Shown here: positions 17,404-26,855 of the stretch, one piece after another
How the letters are laid out: every line of letters starts with the position of its first letter
Position numbering within the stretch: position 1 is the stretch's first letter
Assembly (NCBI GenBank): GCA_046349435.1
Contig: JAXMCI010000031.1
Span: forward strand, 22,949-86,948
Direction: 5' to 3'
Length of the DNA stretch: 64,000 bases
Source of the DNA: JAXMCI01 sp046349435
GTDB lineage: Bacteria; Pseudomonadota; Alphaproteobacteria; Dongiales; Dongiaceae
The notes under the pieces: generated by a model
The model's input: only the letters and a program-made list of their open reading frames with translations
Told to the model about the DNA's origin: nothing
Database searches by the model: none
Translations under genes and position numbers: made by a program

Positions 17404-18894
17404 ATGAGCGCCACCGCCGAGCGACTCGTCGCCGCATACTTCCAGTCCGGCACGCTGGCCGGGCTGCCGACCGACCACTTCATCGACGGCGCCTGGCAGA
17501 AGCCGGCCGGCGGCGCGCGCATGGACACGCTCGATCCCGGCAGCGGCGCCGCCTTCCACGCGGTGGCGGCGGGCGACGCCGCCGACATCGACGCGGCGGT
17601 GGCCTCGGCGCGAAGCGGGCTCGCCCGCTGGGGCGCGCTGAAGCCGGCCGAGCGCGGCCGCGTGCTGGCACGGGCCGCCCAGCTGATCCGCGAGCGGGCG
17701 GCGCGGCTGGCGGTGGTCGAGGCGCTCGATTCCGGCAAGACGCTGGCCGAGGCCGAGGGCGACGTCGCCGGGGCGGCGCGGCTCTTCGAGTACTATGCCG
17801 GGGCGATCGACAAGCTGCAGGGGGACAGCATCCCGCTCGGCCGCAGCCATCTCGCGCTGACCCTGCTCGAGCCGGTCGGCGTGGTCGCCCAGATCATCCC
17901 GTGGAACTATCCGATCTCGACCTTCGCGCGCGGCGTCGCGCCGGCGCTGGCCGCCGGCTGCGCGGTGGTCGCCAAGCCGGCCGAGACGACGCCGCTCACC
18001 GCCCTGATGATGGGCGAGCTGCTCGCCGAGGCCGGCCTGCCCGCCGGCACCTGCAACGTCGTCGCCGGCACCGGGCCGCAGGCCGGCGGACCGCTCGCCG
18101 CCCATCGCGGCGTCGACCACGTCACCTTCACCGGCTCGCCCGCCACCGGCACGACGGTGATGCAGGCGGCCGCCACCCACTTCGCCAGCGTCACGCTCGA
18201 GCTCGGCGGCAAGTCGCCGCTGATCGCGCTGGCCGATTGCGACCTCGACGCCGCCGCCGCGGGCGCCGTGTCGGCGATCTACGAGAATGCCGGGCAGATC
18301 TGCTCGGCCGGCTCGCGGCTGGTGGTCGAGCGGCCGGTCGCCGCCGCGCTGGTCGGGCGCATCGCCGGGCTGGCGCGGCGCCTGACCGTCGGCCACGGGC
18401 TGGCCGGCCACGATGTCGGCGCCATCAACTCGGCCCACCAGCACGCCAGGGTCCTCGCCCATATCGAGGGCGCCCGGGCGCGCGGCCGCAGCATCCCGCT
18501 CGGCGGCCACGCGGTCACCGACCCCGGCCATCCCGGCGGCTGGTTCGTCGCGCCCACCATCGTCGACGACCTGCCGGCCGACGATGCCTGCATCCAGGAG
18601 GAGATCTTCGGCCCGGTGCTGTCGGTCCAGGTGGTCGACGACGCCGAGGGCGCGCTGGCCGCCGCCAACGGCACGGCGTACGGGCTGATGGCCGGCATCT
18701 ACACCCGCGACATCGGCCGCGCGCTCGCCCTGGTGCGCGACCTGCGGGCCGGCCAGGTCACGGTCAACGACTACTGGGGCGGCGGCGTCGAGATCCCGTT
18801 CGGCGGCACCGGCCGCTCCGGCTTCGGCCGCGAGAAGGGGCTGGAGGCGCTGCGCGCCTACAGCCGGGTGAAGAGCGTGGTGGCGAAGGTCTGA
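17404..18894 (+). CDS. NAD(P)-dependent aldehyde dehydrogenase
   Basis: Aldehyde dehydrogenase of 496 residues, full family length. The catalytic cysteine is at about residue 300 in GQICSAGSR and the general base glutamate in LELGGKSPL; the cofactor-binding PWNYPI motif is also present. The ending WGGGVEIPFGGTGRSGFGREKG is typical of betaine/aminobutyraldehyde-type dehydrogenases. It starts 18 bases after the enolase-family gene with a GAAGGA ribosome site, so it belongs to the same transcript. It likely oxidises the aldehyde made by the alcohol dehydrogenase at 15198. Confidence 0.88.
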   Translation: MSATAERLVAAYFQSGTLAGLPTDHFIDGAWQKPAGGARMDTLDPGSGAAFHAVAAGDAADIDAAVASARSGLARWGALKPAERGRVLARAAQLIRERAARLAVVEALDSGKTLAEAEGDVAGAARLFEYYAGAIDKLQGDSIPLGRSHLALTLLEPVGVVAQIIPWNYPISTFARGVAPALAAGCAVVAKPAETTPLTALMMGELLAEAGLPAGTCNVVAGTGPQAGGPLAAHRGVDHVTFTGSPATGTTVMQAAATHFASVTLELGGKSPLIALADCDLDAAAAGAVSAIYENAGQICSAGSRLVVERPVAAALVGRIAGLARRLTVGHGLAGHDVGAINSAHQHARVLAHIEGARARGRSIPLGGHAVTDPGHPGGWFVAPTIVDDLPADDACIQEEIFGPVLSVQVVDDAEGALAAANGTAYGLMAGIYTRDIGRALALVRDLRAGQVTVNDYWGGGVEIPFGGTGRSGFGREKGLEALRAYSRVKSVVAKV

Positions 18895-18898
18895 GGCG

Positions 18899-19621
18899 TC
18901 ACCACGCCGCCGGCCGGCCCTCGCGGTAGAACCCGCCGTTCGGGCCGTCGGCCCCGACCGCCAGCAGGTCGGCGATCTCGCGCGCCGGCTGCTCGGGACG
19001 GCGCGGCGCGCCGGCGCCGCCCATGTCGGTGCGGACCCAGCCCGGGCAGAGCGCATTGACCTTGACGTCGCCCGACACGGCGGCGGCCAGCCGCCGGGTC
19101 ATGCCGTTGAGCGCCAGCTTGGAGAGGCCGTAGGCGAGCGGCACGCCCCCGCCCATCCCGGCGCCCATCCCGGCGCCCATGCCGGCAATCGAGCCCCAGC
19201 CGGAGGAGACGTTGACGATGCGGCCGAAGCCGCGCGCCAGCATGCCCGGCAGGACCAGGCGGCAGAGCCGGTAGGGCCCCAGCAGGTTGACCTCGAGGCT
19301 CTCGCGCAGCACCGCGTCCTCGACGGCGAGCGCCGGCGTGGCTTCGTCGGCAAGGATCCCCGCATTGTTGACCAGCCCGTCGATGCGGCCGCAGCGCGCG
19401 AGGGCGGCGGCAGCGAAGGCCTCGCAGCTCGCCGCGTCGTCGACCACGAGCGGCAGGGCGACCAGGCCCTCGGCCGCCGGCAGCCGGCCCGGATCGCGCG
19501 CCCCGGCGACGACCCGGGCCTCGCGGCGGAGCAGCTCGTCCACCGTCGCGCGCCCGATGCCGCGGCCGGCGCCGGTGACGGCGATGACGCGGCCGGCAAG
19601 GCTGATCGTCGGCCAGGACAT
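18899..19621 (-). CDS. Short-chain dehydrogenase/reductase (SDR)
   Basis: Classical SDR of 240 residues with TGAGRGIGRAT (cofactor loop), the NNAG motif in LVNNAGIL, catalytic serine in NVSSGWGS and the YGLSK tyrosine/lysine pair. Between serine and tyrosine there is a low-complexity insert GMGAGMGAGMGGG encoded by a short tandem repeat. The ATG at 19621 follows a strong GGGAGG site. The gene is convergent with the aldehyde dehydrogenase, only four bases apart, so it is not part of that operon. Substrate unknown. Confidence 0.85.
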   Translation of the reverse strand: MSWPTISLAGRVIAVTGAGRGIGRATVDELLRREARVVAGARDPGRLPAAEGLVALPLVVDDAASCEAFAAAALARCGRIDGLVNNAGILADEATPALAVEDAVLRESLEVNLLGPYRLCRLVLPGMLARGFGRIVNVSSGWGSIAGMGAGMGAGMGGGVPLAYGLSKLALNGMTRRLAAAVSGDVKVNALCPGWVRTDMGGAGAPRRPEQPAREIADLLAVGADGPNGGFYREGRPAAW

Positions 19622-19694
19622 GGGGGACCTCCCGGGATGCACCGCCGGATTCTGCCGCAGGAGGCGGCGGCGGCGCAAATCCGCAGCGCGCATC

Positions 19695-19723
19695 TTGCTA
19701 CCTAAGCGGGCATATCGTACAAT
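19695..19723 (+). promoter_or_regulatory. Predicted sigma-70 promoter upstream of the ClpP-like membrane protein gene
   Basis: TTGCTA (19695-19700), a 17-base spacer and TACAAT (19718-19723) make one of the best promoter matches in the window. The ATG at 19767 is about 40 bases after the -10 box. Confidence 0.5.
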
Positions 19724-19766
19724 AAACGCAATCCAGGTGGATGACCTCGGCGGGGCAGGTGGCGAG

Positions 19767-21380
19767 ATGACCGGTGCGAACCAGGCCGGACCGGCGGCCG
19801 CGGGACCTGGCGGCCCGTCAAGCCTCCGCCAGCTCTGGCGCTACCTCGTCCGGCACTGGCGCGGCGAGTTGTCGCTTCGCCACGCCGTTTGGCAGAGCGG
19901 CTTCCTGGCCTATGTCCTGCTGCTGTCACCGTGCCTGACCGTTCTCATCTTCGGCGCCAATCTCGTCCCGCTGCCGCTGGGGCTGTTTGCCGAGCCACTC
20001 CTCTGGTTCGCGGTGGTGCTGGCGGCCGGTTGGCACCTGGTCGGCATCTGGCGCTCGGCCGGACGCGCCGCAGGGGCGGATGGCCGGCCCGCCAGCGCTC
20101 TGCCGGCACGCGCCGCCGTCCTGCTCGCGCTGGTGATAGTCGCCGACCTCGCCTGGGTGCGGGCCGTACCGCGGGCGCTCGACGCCTTCGATATGGTCTT
20201 CCGAGACGATCCCGAGATCGGGCCGCACAACATCCGGCTGCTTTCGCGGAACACCGAGATCGAGATTTCCGGTGGACTCACGATCGGCGTGGCCGACGAG
20301 CTGGAAGCGATGCTGGCCCGCTATCCGGAAACGACCGTCATCCATCTCAACAGCCCGGGTGGCAGGATGTCGGAAGGCTTCGCCTTGCAGGCGGTGATCC
20401 GTCGTCACGGGCTGATCACCTATACCGGCGTCGAGTGCGACTCGGCCTGTACCCTTGCCTTCCTCGGCGGGCGGGAGCGCTGGATCGGCCCGACCGCGTC
20501 GCTTGGGTTCCATCACGCCAGCGCCTACCCCGGCGAGACCCGGCGCGAGCGCGAGGCCGAGGAAAGTGATCTCGTCAGAGGGATGCAGGGTGTCGGGGTC
20601 TCCCCCGCCTTCGCACGACGCGTGCTGGATACCCCCTTCGACGGCCTGTGGCGACCAACCGTTCAGGAGTTGCTCGACAACCATGTGGTGACAGGCGTGT
20701 CCGACGGGACGCAGTTCGCCATAGGCGGGATTGAAGCCGGCACGCCGCCCGAGCGCGTCGAGGAAGCCCTCCTGGCCGCGCCCTGGCTGGCCGCCTTCCG
20801 CAAGCTCGAGCCGGCCGTATTCAGCAGGCTGCGCGACACCGTCGCGGAGATCGTGGCGCGCGGCGGAACCGAGCACGAGCTGGCCGAGGCGGAGAAGGCC
20901 GCCGTGATGCCCTATGCACTGCAATACCTTCCGCTGGCCTCCGACCTGGCCGTGGCACGCATGGCGCAGAGCTGGGTGGAGATGATCGACGCGGTCCGCA
21001 CCTCGCCTTCGGGCGACTGCCTCGCCTTCATTCAGGGTCGCCTCGATCCCGCCGTGGTCCGCCGGGCGATCCCTGCCGACCTGCTCTCGCGGTACTGGGA
21101 GGCAGTCGCCGAGGTCTTCGGCTCGGCCGCCTCGGCGCGTCGCCCGGAGCCCCTCGCCGCCGACGACGCCAAGCGCGGGCGGGCCGCGCTGCGCGCCATC
21201 CTCGAGCCCCGTTACGGCGACGCCGTGTCCCTCCTGGAGGGCAACGATCCGCCGCCCGACCAGGGCGATCTGTTCTGCCAGATGAAGGCCGATCTCTATC
21301 GGACCGCGCTGGCCCTGCCTGCCGAGCGCCGGGGCCCAGCGCTTCGCGCCCTGGTGTCGCGGCGACCAGTGTCGAACTGA
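19767..21380 (+). CDS. Membrane-anchored ClpP/crotonase-like protein (COG3904-like)
   Basis: Protein of 537 residues. About three hydrophobic helices near the N-terminus (residues ~45-150) are followed by a domain resembling a ClpP/SppA-like fold. HLNSPGGRMSEGFAL provides an oxyanion-type glycine loop, and CDSACTLAFLGG has a serine where the nucleophile would be; a later GFHHASAYPG may supply a histidine. The last ~250 residues resemble nothing I recognise and are mostly helical. A role as membrane-bound peptidase is inferred from the fold alone. Its base composition is slightly less GC-rich than its neighbours and it has its own promoter. Confidence 0.65.
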   Translation: MTGANQAGPAAAGPGGPSSLRQLWRYLVRHWRGELSLRHAVWQSGFLAYVLLLSPCLTVLIFGANLVPLPLGLFAEPLLWFAVVLAAGWHLVGIWRSAGRAAGADGRPASALPARAAVLLALVIVADLAWVRAVPRALDAFDMVFRDDPEIGPHNIRLLSRNTEIEISGGLTIGVADELEAMLARYPETTVIHLNSPGGRMSEGFALQAVIRRHGLITYTGVECDSACTLAFLGGRERWIGPTASLGFHHASAYPGETRREREAEESDLVRGMQGVGVSPAFARRVLDTPFDGLWRPTVQELLDNHVVTGVSDGTQFAIGGIEAGTPPERVEEALLAAPWLAAFRKLEPAVFSRLRDTVAEIVARGGTEHELAEAEKAAVMPYALQYLPLASDLAVARMAQSWVEMIDAVRTSPSGDCLAFIQGRLDPAVVRRAIPADLLSRYWEAVAEVFGSAASARRPEPLAADDAKRGRAALRAILEPRYGDAVSLLEGNDPPPDQGDLFCQMKADLYRTALALPAERRGPALRALVSRRPVSN

Positions 21381-21513
21381 GCCAGACTGGACCAGGATCA
21401 GAACACTATATGCGCGATCATGTCACTAAATAACATCTTTATAGTTGTATTTCACAAGAGCTTGCAGTAGGCTCCGCCTCGGGCTTGTCTTCATAGCGGA
21501 TCCGCGTGCGGCC
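21381..21513. other. AT-rich intergenic region
   Basis: The stretch around 21405-21470 is clearly richer in A and T than its surroundings and lies just before the TPR protein gene. It probably holds that gene's promoter, but I could not settle on one -35/-10 pair. Confidence 0.35.
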
Positions 21514-22254
21514 ATGCCGATCGCCGCTCTCGTCAACATCCTGCTGGCCGTCGCCTGCGTGGTGCATGTGGCGCGTACCGGGCGACCCTATTTCTGGATC
21601 TACATCGTGCTGTTCGTGCCGGTGATCGGCCCGCTCGCCTACGCCGCCGCGGAGCTGCTGCCGTCGCTGCTGCAGGGGCCGTCGGGCCGGCAGGCGGCGG
21701 CACGGACGCGGCGGCTGCTCGACCCCGACCGGCCCTATCGGGAGGCGAAGCGCGACCTGCAGGTCTCGCCGACGCCGCACACCATGTGCGCCCTCGCCGC
21801 CGTCTGCATCGAGCGCCGGTCCTATGACGAGGCGATCGCGCTCTATCGCGGCGCGCTCACCGGCCTGCATGCCGACGCGCCCGACATCATGGACAAGATG
21901 GCCCGCGCCCTGTTCCTCAAGGGCGACCTGGCGGGCGCCGTCGCTGCGCTCGATGCGCTGCGGGCGGCCCACCCGCGCTATCGCTCGATCGAGGCGCACA
22001 TGGTCTACGCCCAGGCGCTCGAGGGGCTGGGGCGCGACGCCGAGGCGCTGGAGGAATATGAGGCGCTGGCCGGCAGCTGGAGCGGCGAGGAGGCACGGCT
22101 GCGCTACGCGCTGCTGCTGCAGCGGCTGGGCCGGGCCGGCGAGGCCCGCCAGCTGCTGGAGCGCATCGCCAGCGTGCCCGAGCTGGCGCCCCGGCACTAT
22201 GCCCGGGCGCAGCGCGATTGGATCGAGGCGGCGCGCGCGGCGCTCGCCACCTGA
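21514..22254 (+). CDS. Membrane-anchored tetratricopeptide repeat protein
   Basis: Protein of 246 residues. Two hydrophobic segments (residues ~3-20 and 27-50, with a short RTGRPYFW link) anchor it in the membrane in a PLD-nuclease-N-like hairpin. The rest is helical with TPR-like repeats (e.g. RRSYDEAIALYRGAL, FLKGDLAGAVAALDAL, LGRDAEALEEYEAL). Such proteins usually act as scaffolds and no enzyme motif is visible. The ATG at 21514 was preferred because the hydrophobic helix begins there; an in-frame extension of 23 residues upstream looks like untranslated leader. Confidence 0.7.
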   Translation: MPIAALVNILLAVACVVHVARTGRPYFWIYIVLFVPVIGPLAYAAAELLPSLLQGPSGRQAAARTRRLLDPDRPYREAKRDLQVSPTPHTMCALAAVCIERRSYDEAIALYRGALTGLHADAPDIMDKMARALFLKGDLAGAVAALDALRAAHPRYRSIEAHMVYAQALEGLGRDAEALEEYEALAGSWSGEEARLRYALLLQRLGRAGEARQLLERIASVPELAPRHYARAQRDWIEAARAALAT

Positions 22255-22302
22255 CGGGGCGGCGCCGCCCGGCTCAGCCGGTACGGCTCAGCGGCTTCCG
22301 GC

Positions 22303-22887
22303 TCAGGCCCGGGGCGCGTGCTTGCCGAGGATGCGCTGCAGCGTGCGGCGGTGCATGCGCAGCCGGCGCGCCGTCTCCGAGACGTTGCGGTCGCACTGCT
22401 CGAAGACGCGCTGGATGTGCTCCCAGCGCACCCGGTCGGCCGTCATCGGATGCTCCGGCGGCGGCGGCAGGGCGCCCTCGAGCTGGCGCAGCGCGGCGTC
22501 CACGGCGTCCGCGTCGGCCGGCTTGGAGAGATAGTCGACGGCGCCCGACTTCACGGCGGCCACGGCCGTCGCGATGTTGCCGTAGCCGGTGAGCACGACG
22601 ATGCGCGCGTCGGAGCGGGCGGCGCGCAGCGCACTGACCACCTCGATGCCGTTGCCGTCGGACAGCCGCAGGTCGACCACGGCGAAGGCGGGCGGACGGC
22701 CCTGCGCGGCCGCGACGCCGGTGGCCACCGTGTCGGCCGTGGTCACGATATAGCCGCGCCGCTCCATGGCCGCCGCCAGGCGCTGCCGGAACGGCGCGTC
22801 GTCGTCGACCAGCAGCAGCGTGCGCTCGCCCGCCGGCGAAGCCGCCAGCTGGGCCGACGGAGTTGTGGTCTGCACCAAACCGTTCAC
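22303..22887 (-). CDS. regA: Redox response regulator, RegA/PrrA/ActR family
   Basis: Two-component response regulator of 194 residues. The receiver domain holds the acidic pocket DDD (28-30), phospho-acceptor Asp72 in VVDLRLSD and Lys in YLSKPAD. The C-terminal Fis-type helix-turn-helix (WEHIQRVFEQCDRNVSETARRL) is the hallmark of RegA/PrrA/ActR. It globally controls respiration, carbon fixation, nitrogen fixation and, in phototrophs, photosynthesis genes in response to redox state. It starts with GTG overlapping the sensor stop by 4 bases, so the pair is translationally coupled. Confidence 0.9.
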   Translation of the reverse strand: MNGLVQTTTPSAQLAASPAGERTLLLVDDDAPFRQRLAAAMERRGYIVTTADTVATGVAAAQGRPPAFAVVDLRLSDGNGIEVVSALRAARSDARIVVLTGYGNIATAVAAVKSGAVDYLSKPADADAVDAALRQLEGALPPPPEHPMTADRVRWEHIQRVFEQCDRNVSETARRLRMHRRTLQRILGKHAPRA

Positions 22888-24188
22888 TCCTCACCTCCGA
22901 ATCGTGTCCACGTCGCCGTCACCTCGGCCCCGCCGCTCGGGCGGTTGCCGAAATGCAGCTTCGCCCCGGTGCGCTCCAGCAGGTTCTGCGCGATGAAGAC
23001 GCCCAGGCCCATATGCTCGCCATCGCCCTGACGTCCCTGGCTGCCCGTCGAGAGATAGGGCTCGCCGAGCCGATCGACCATGGCAGGGTCGAATCCCGGG
23101 CCGTCATCGAGGATGGCGATAGACATTTGTGTCGCATCCCAGCGGATTACAACCCGAACCTCACGCCGGGCGAACTGCGTCGCGTTCTCGATCAGCGTGC
23201 CGAGCCCGTGCAGCAGCTCCGGCCGGGCCGGCAGCCCGGGGGTGGGCGCGCCCGGCTCGGCCGGCTCGAGCGCGACCTTGAAGGCCACCGGGCGGCCGCG
23301 ATAGGGCGCCGCGGCGGCATCGACCAGCGCGTCCAGCGGCAGCCGGTCGAACGGCACGCCGCGATCGGCGTCTGGCCGCGCCGCCAGCCCGGCCAGGATC
23401 TCGCGGCAGCGCTCGCTCTGGCTCAGCAGCAGGTCGATGTCGGGGCGCAGCGGGCTGTCCGGCGGCAGGTCGCGGGCGATCTCGCGCGCCACCACGGCGA
23501 TGGTGCCGAGCGGGCTGCCGAGCTCGTGCGCGGCGGCGGCGGCGAGGCCGCCCAGCGCCGACAGCCGGCGCTCGCGGTCGAGCGCCATCTGGGTGGCCGA
23601 GAGGGCATGCGACATCCGCCGCGCCTCCTCGGCGACGCTGAAGACGTAGCCGGCGATGAACAGGGTGGAGAGGCCCAGCGCCAGCGCCAGCCCGACGATG
23701 AAGAGCGGCTGCAGCCTGAAGCCGTGGTCGGCCCAGGGCAGCGGCCGGTGCGCCATCGAGAGGGCGAGCACCAGCAGCACCGCCAGCCCCGCCAGGACCG
23801 CCGTGCTGCGCCGCGACAGCACGGTGGCGGCGACCGTCACCGGCGCCAGGATCAGGATGGCGAAGGGATTGTGCATCCCGCCGGTCAGGTAGAGCAGCGC
23901 GCCGACCTGCAGCAGGTCGTAGGCCAGGAACAGCGCGGCGGCGCCGTCCGACAGCCAGGTCGCGCTCGGCCGCAGGCTGGCGACGACGTTGATGATCGCC
24001 GAGGTGGCGACCACCGCCAGCGCCCAGCCCATCGGCAGCTCGTAGCCGAAGCCGGCGCGGACCACGAGCAGGGCCAGCGCCTGGCCGACCACGGCCGACC
24101 AGCGGATCAGCACCAGGGTGCGCAGGCGGACCCGGCCGCGCGGCGCAACCAGCGAGGCCGGCGCCGGACCGGTCAGCATCTCCATCAT
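22884..24188 (-). CDS. regB: Redox sensor histidine kinase, RegB/PrrB/ActS family
   Basis: Membrane histidine kinase of about 434 residues with six hydrophobic helices, the quinone-linked motif GGMHNPF in the loop after the third pair, an H-box AAAHELGSPLGT and the redox cysteine in SQSERCREIL. ATPase-domain motifs LIENATQFA, DDGPGFD and HMGLGVFIA complete it. In RegB the cysteine and the membrane motif sense the quinone pool or oxidant level and set kinase activity. Several ATGs are possible between 24176 and 24224. The senC/sco gene often found beside reg genes is not present here. Confidence 0.88.
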   Translation of the reverse strand: MMEMLTGPAPASLVAPRGRVRLRTLVLIRWSAVVGQALALLVVRAGFGYELPMGWALAVVATSAIINVVASLRPSATWLSDGAAALFLAYDLLQVGALLYLTGGMHNPFAILILAPVTVAATVLSRRSTAVLAGLAVLLVLALSMAHRPLPWADHGFRLQPLFIVGLALALGLSTLFIAGYVFSVAEEARRMSHALSATQMALDRERRLSALGGLAAAAAHELGSPLGTIAVVAREIARDLPPDSPLRPDIDLLLSQSERCREILAGLAARPDADRGVPFDRLPLDALVDAAAAPYRGRPVAFKVALEPAEPGAPTPGLPARPELLHGLGTLIENATQFARREVRVVIRWDATQMSIAILDDGPGFDPAMVDRLGEPYLSTGSQGRQGDGEHMGLGVFIAQNLLERTGAKLHFGNRPSGGAEVTATWTRFGGEE

Positions 24189-24290
24189 GGCCGGCATCTG
24201 ACGCCGCCGGCGCCGCCGCCGCAAGCGCCGCGGCAGCCCCGCCCGCCAGCCCCGCCCGCCAGCCCCGCCCGACAGCCTGCGGCGGCCGGC

Positions 24291-26855
24291 TCAGGCCGGG
24301 CTGCGGCCCTCGCCGGCGATCAGCTGGGCGGCGTCGGCGAGCACCCGCGGCAGCGCCAGGCCGCCGGGGGCGCAGAGATATTTCGGCCGCCATTGCGGCT
24401 GGAAGCGCGCCTTGTACTGGCGCAGCCGGCGGAAATCGTCGAACGGGCCGCCACGGTTGAAGATCTCGGCGCCGGCCCGGCTCCAGAGCGGACCGAGCGG
24501 GCGGCCCTCCAGCCCGGCCGGCGGCGCCAGGCCGAGATTGAAGCGGGCATAGCCCTGGTCGCGCGCCCAGGCGACGGAATCGACCACCAGCAGGTCGAGC
24601 AGCACCGGCGGCGTGCCGGGCAGGCTGCGCATCAGGTCGAGCGCGACCTCGGCCCGGTCCGCCCCGGTCAGCAGGTTGGCGAAGGCGACGATGCGGCCGG
24701 CCTGGCGGACCACGGCGATCGGGCAGCCCCGGAGATAGCCGGGGGCGAAGGCGCCGAGCGCGAAGCCGCGCTCGCGGCCATGGCGGCGCTCCGCCAGCCA
24801 GGCGTCGGAGAGCGCCTCGAGCTCGGCCAGGGCCGGCTCCGCCGCGCCGGCCGGCAGCAGCTCGAAGGCCGCGCCCTCCCGCCGCGCCCGCCGGCAGGCC
24901 TGGGCGAGCGCGTCGCGGGTGCCGCCGGCGAGCTGGAAGCCGGGCAGGTCGAGCCAGGCCTCCTCGCCGAGCTTCAGCGGCGTCAGGCCGAGATCGAGAT
25001 AGAGCGGCAGCCCGGCGGGGCCGACGTCGTAGAACAGGGCGAGCCCGTCATGCCGGTGGCTCAGCTCCTGGAAGCGCCAGACCAGCTCGGCGCCGATCGC
25101 CGCCGGCCCGACCGGGTCGCCGAGCGCCACCCAGCTGCGGCCGCGCACGCCGTACATCAGGAAGGCGTCGCCGGCATCGTCGAACAGCAGGTGCTTGTCG
25201 CCGAGCAGCGCCAGGTTGGCGGCGGCGACCGGCGAGCGGCGGATGATGCGCGCCGCCTCGGCGAGCTCGGCCGGGCCGGGCAGGATCGGCCGCGGCGGCG
25301 CCGGGGTCAGCAGCACGGCGAGCCCGAAGGTCACCGCCGTCACCGCGACCGCCAGCGCCGCGCGCAGCACGCGCGGCGCGCTGGCGTCGAGCGAGAACTG
25401 CAGCCAGAGGTCGCCGGTGAAGGTGACGTGCTTGTAGGAGAAGAAGCCGAGCCAGCCGGCCGCCGCGAGCGTGATGGCGATGGCGGTCAGCCAGGCCGGG
25501 CCGAAGCGGTCGCCGAGCAGCGGGGCGTGGCGGTAGAAGAGCGGCCGGGCCGGCAGCAGCGCCACGAAGATCACCAGCAGCACGCCGGCCTCGTCGTAGT
25601 CGAAGCCCTTGAGCACCGCCGAGACGATGCCGGCGGCGACCAGCAGCAGGGTCAGCCACCAGGCGGTCTGCAGCCGGCGCAGCAGCGAGTGCGACAGCAG
25701 CAGCATGCCGATGCCGGCGATGCCGCCGATCAGGTTGCCGAGCTCGAGCAGCGGCTCCGGCACGATGGAGCGCACCAGCGCCACCCGCGGCGTCAGCTCC
25801 GGCACCGCGCCGGAGAAGAGCAGCAGGGCGCCGCCGAGGAAGGTGGCGGCGGCCAGGATGTGCGGCGCCACCCGGCTGACCGTGTTGCCGAGCAGCGCGG
25901 CGGTGCGCAGCAGCCGATGCTGCCGCTCGGCGATCTCGGTGAAGGCGAGCAGCAGCGCGGCGCCGCCCAGCGGCAGCAGGTAGTAGACGACGCGGAAGGC
26001 GAGCAGCGCGCCGAACATCTGCCCGGCCGGCGCCGGCACCATCAGCAGCATCACCGTCTCGAAGACGCCGAGCCCGCCGGGCACGTGGCTGAGGATGCCG
26101 AGCGTGGTGGCGACGACGTAGATGCCGAGGAAGCGGCCGTAATCCATGTCGGTGCCGGCCGGCATCAGCAGCCACAGCGCCGCCGCGGCGAACATCATGT
26201 CGACGGTGGCGATCGCCACCTGGGCGAGCGACAGGCCGAGCGTCGGCAGCTGCACCCGCCACTGGCGGATGCGCAGCCGCTCCGGCTTCAGCGAGATGAA
26301 GATGAAGTAGGCGAGCAGCAGGGCCAGCAGCGCGCTGCCGATCGAGCGCACGATGCCGGGCTGCAGCGGCAGCACGCCGGTGACGAGATGCGGCTCGAGC
26401 AGCAGCACCAGCCCGCTGATGGCGAGCGCGCCGATGCCGAAGGTCAGGGTGCAGAACACCACCACCGCGGCGATCTCGAAGCCGTTGAGGCCGGCGGCCG
26501 AGTAGAGGCGGTAGCGTACCGAGCCGCCGGTCACCGCGGCGAAGCCGATGGTGTTGCTGAAGGCGTAGCTGACGAAGGAGGCGATGGCGACGTCGCGCAG
26601 CGGCAGCCGCCGCCGGACATAGTGCAGCGCCGAGAGGTCGTAGCAGACCAGCGTGGCGTAGCTCGCCACGGTCATCGCCACGGCGCCGACCAGGACCAGC
26701 GGCGGCAGCCGGCCGAGATAGGCCATGATCTCGTCGATGCGATGCGCCGCCAGCTCGCGGCCGAGCATCCACAGCGCGGCGCCGAACACCGCGACGGTGA
26801 CGATCGGCATGGCGCGCTTGAAGCGCGCCGCCCAGGCCGCGGCGCGCGGGCTCAC
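24291..26855 (-). CDS. mprF: MprF-like phosphatidylglycerol aminoacyltransferase/flippase
   Basis: Large membrane protein of 854 residues, close to the usual MprF length. The N-terminal ~540 residues contain about fourteen hydrophobic helices (flippase region, with SYAFSNTIGFA, HVPGGLGVFE and RVVYYLLPL). The C-terminal ~300 residues form the cytosolic GNAT-like transferase domain that moves an aminoacyl group from tRNA to phosphatidylglycerol (motifs GDPVGP, FNLGLAPPAG and KARFQPQWRPKYL). This makes lipids more positive and raises resistance to cationic peptides and acid. Lysine versus alanine specificity cannot be read. The GTG start overlaps the YcaQ-like stop (GTGA), so the two are co-translated. 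Confidence 0.88.
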   Translation of the reverse strand: MSPRAAAWAARFKRAMPIVTVAVFGAALWMLGRELAAHRIDEIMAYLGRLPPLVLVGAVAMTVASYATLVCYDLSALHYVRRRLPLRDVAIASFVSYAFSNTIGFAAVTGGSVRYRLYSAAGLNGFEIAAVVVFCTLTFGIGALAISGLVLLLEPHLVTGVLPLQPGIVRSIGSALLALLLAYFIFISLKPERLRIRQWRVQLPTLGLSLAQVAIATVDMMFAAAALWLLMPAGTDMDYGRFLGIYVVATTLGILSHVPGGLGVFETVMLLMVPAPAGQMFGALLAFRVVYYLLPLGGAALLLAFTEIAERQHRLLRTAALLGNTVSRVAPHILAAATFLGGALLLFSGAVPELTPRVALVRSIVPEPLLELGNLIGGIAGIGMLLLSHSLLRRLQTAWWLTLLLVAAGIVSAVLKGFDYDEAGVLLVIFVALLPARPLFYRHAPLLGDRFGPAWLTAIAITLAAAGWLGFFSYKHVTFTGDLWLQFSLDASAPRVLRAALAVAVTAVTFGLAVLLTPAPPRPILPGPAELAEAARIIRRSPVAAANLALLGDKHLLFDDAGDAFLMYGVRGRSWVALGDPVGPAAIGAELVWRFQELSHRHDGLALFYDVGPAGLPLYLDLGLTPLKLGEEAWLDLPGFQLAGGTRDALAQACRRARREGAAFELLPAGAAEPALAELEALSDAWLAERRHGRERGFALGAFAPGYLRGCPIAVVRQAGRIVAFANLLTGADRAEVALDLMRSLPGTPPVLLDLLVVDSVAWARDQGYARFNLGLAPPAGLEGRPLGPLWSRAGAEIFNRGGPFDDFRRLRQYKARFQPQWRPKYLCAPGGLALPRVLADAAQLIAGEGRSPA

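Noticed and set aside
16156..19056. Minus-strand open frame of 966 codons opposite the enolase and aldehyde dehydrogenase genes
   Set aside because: No domain signal; the opposite genes are convincing.
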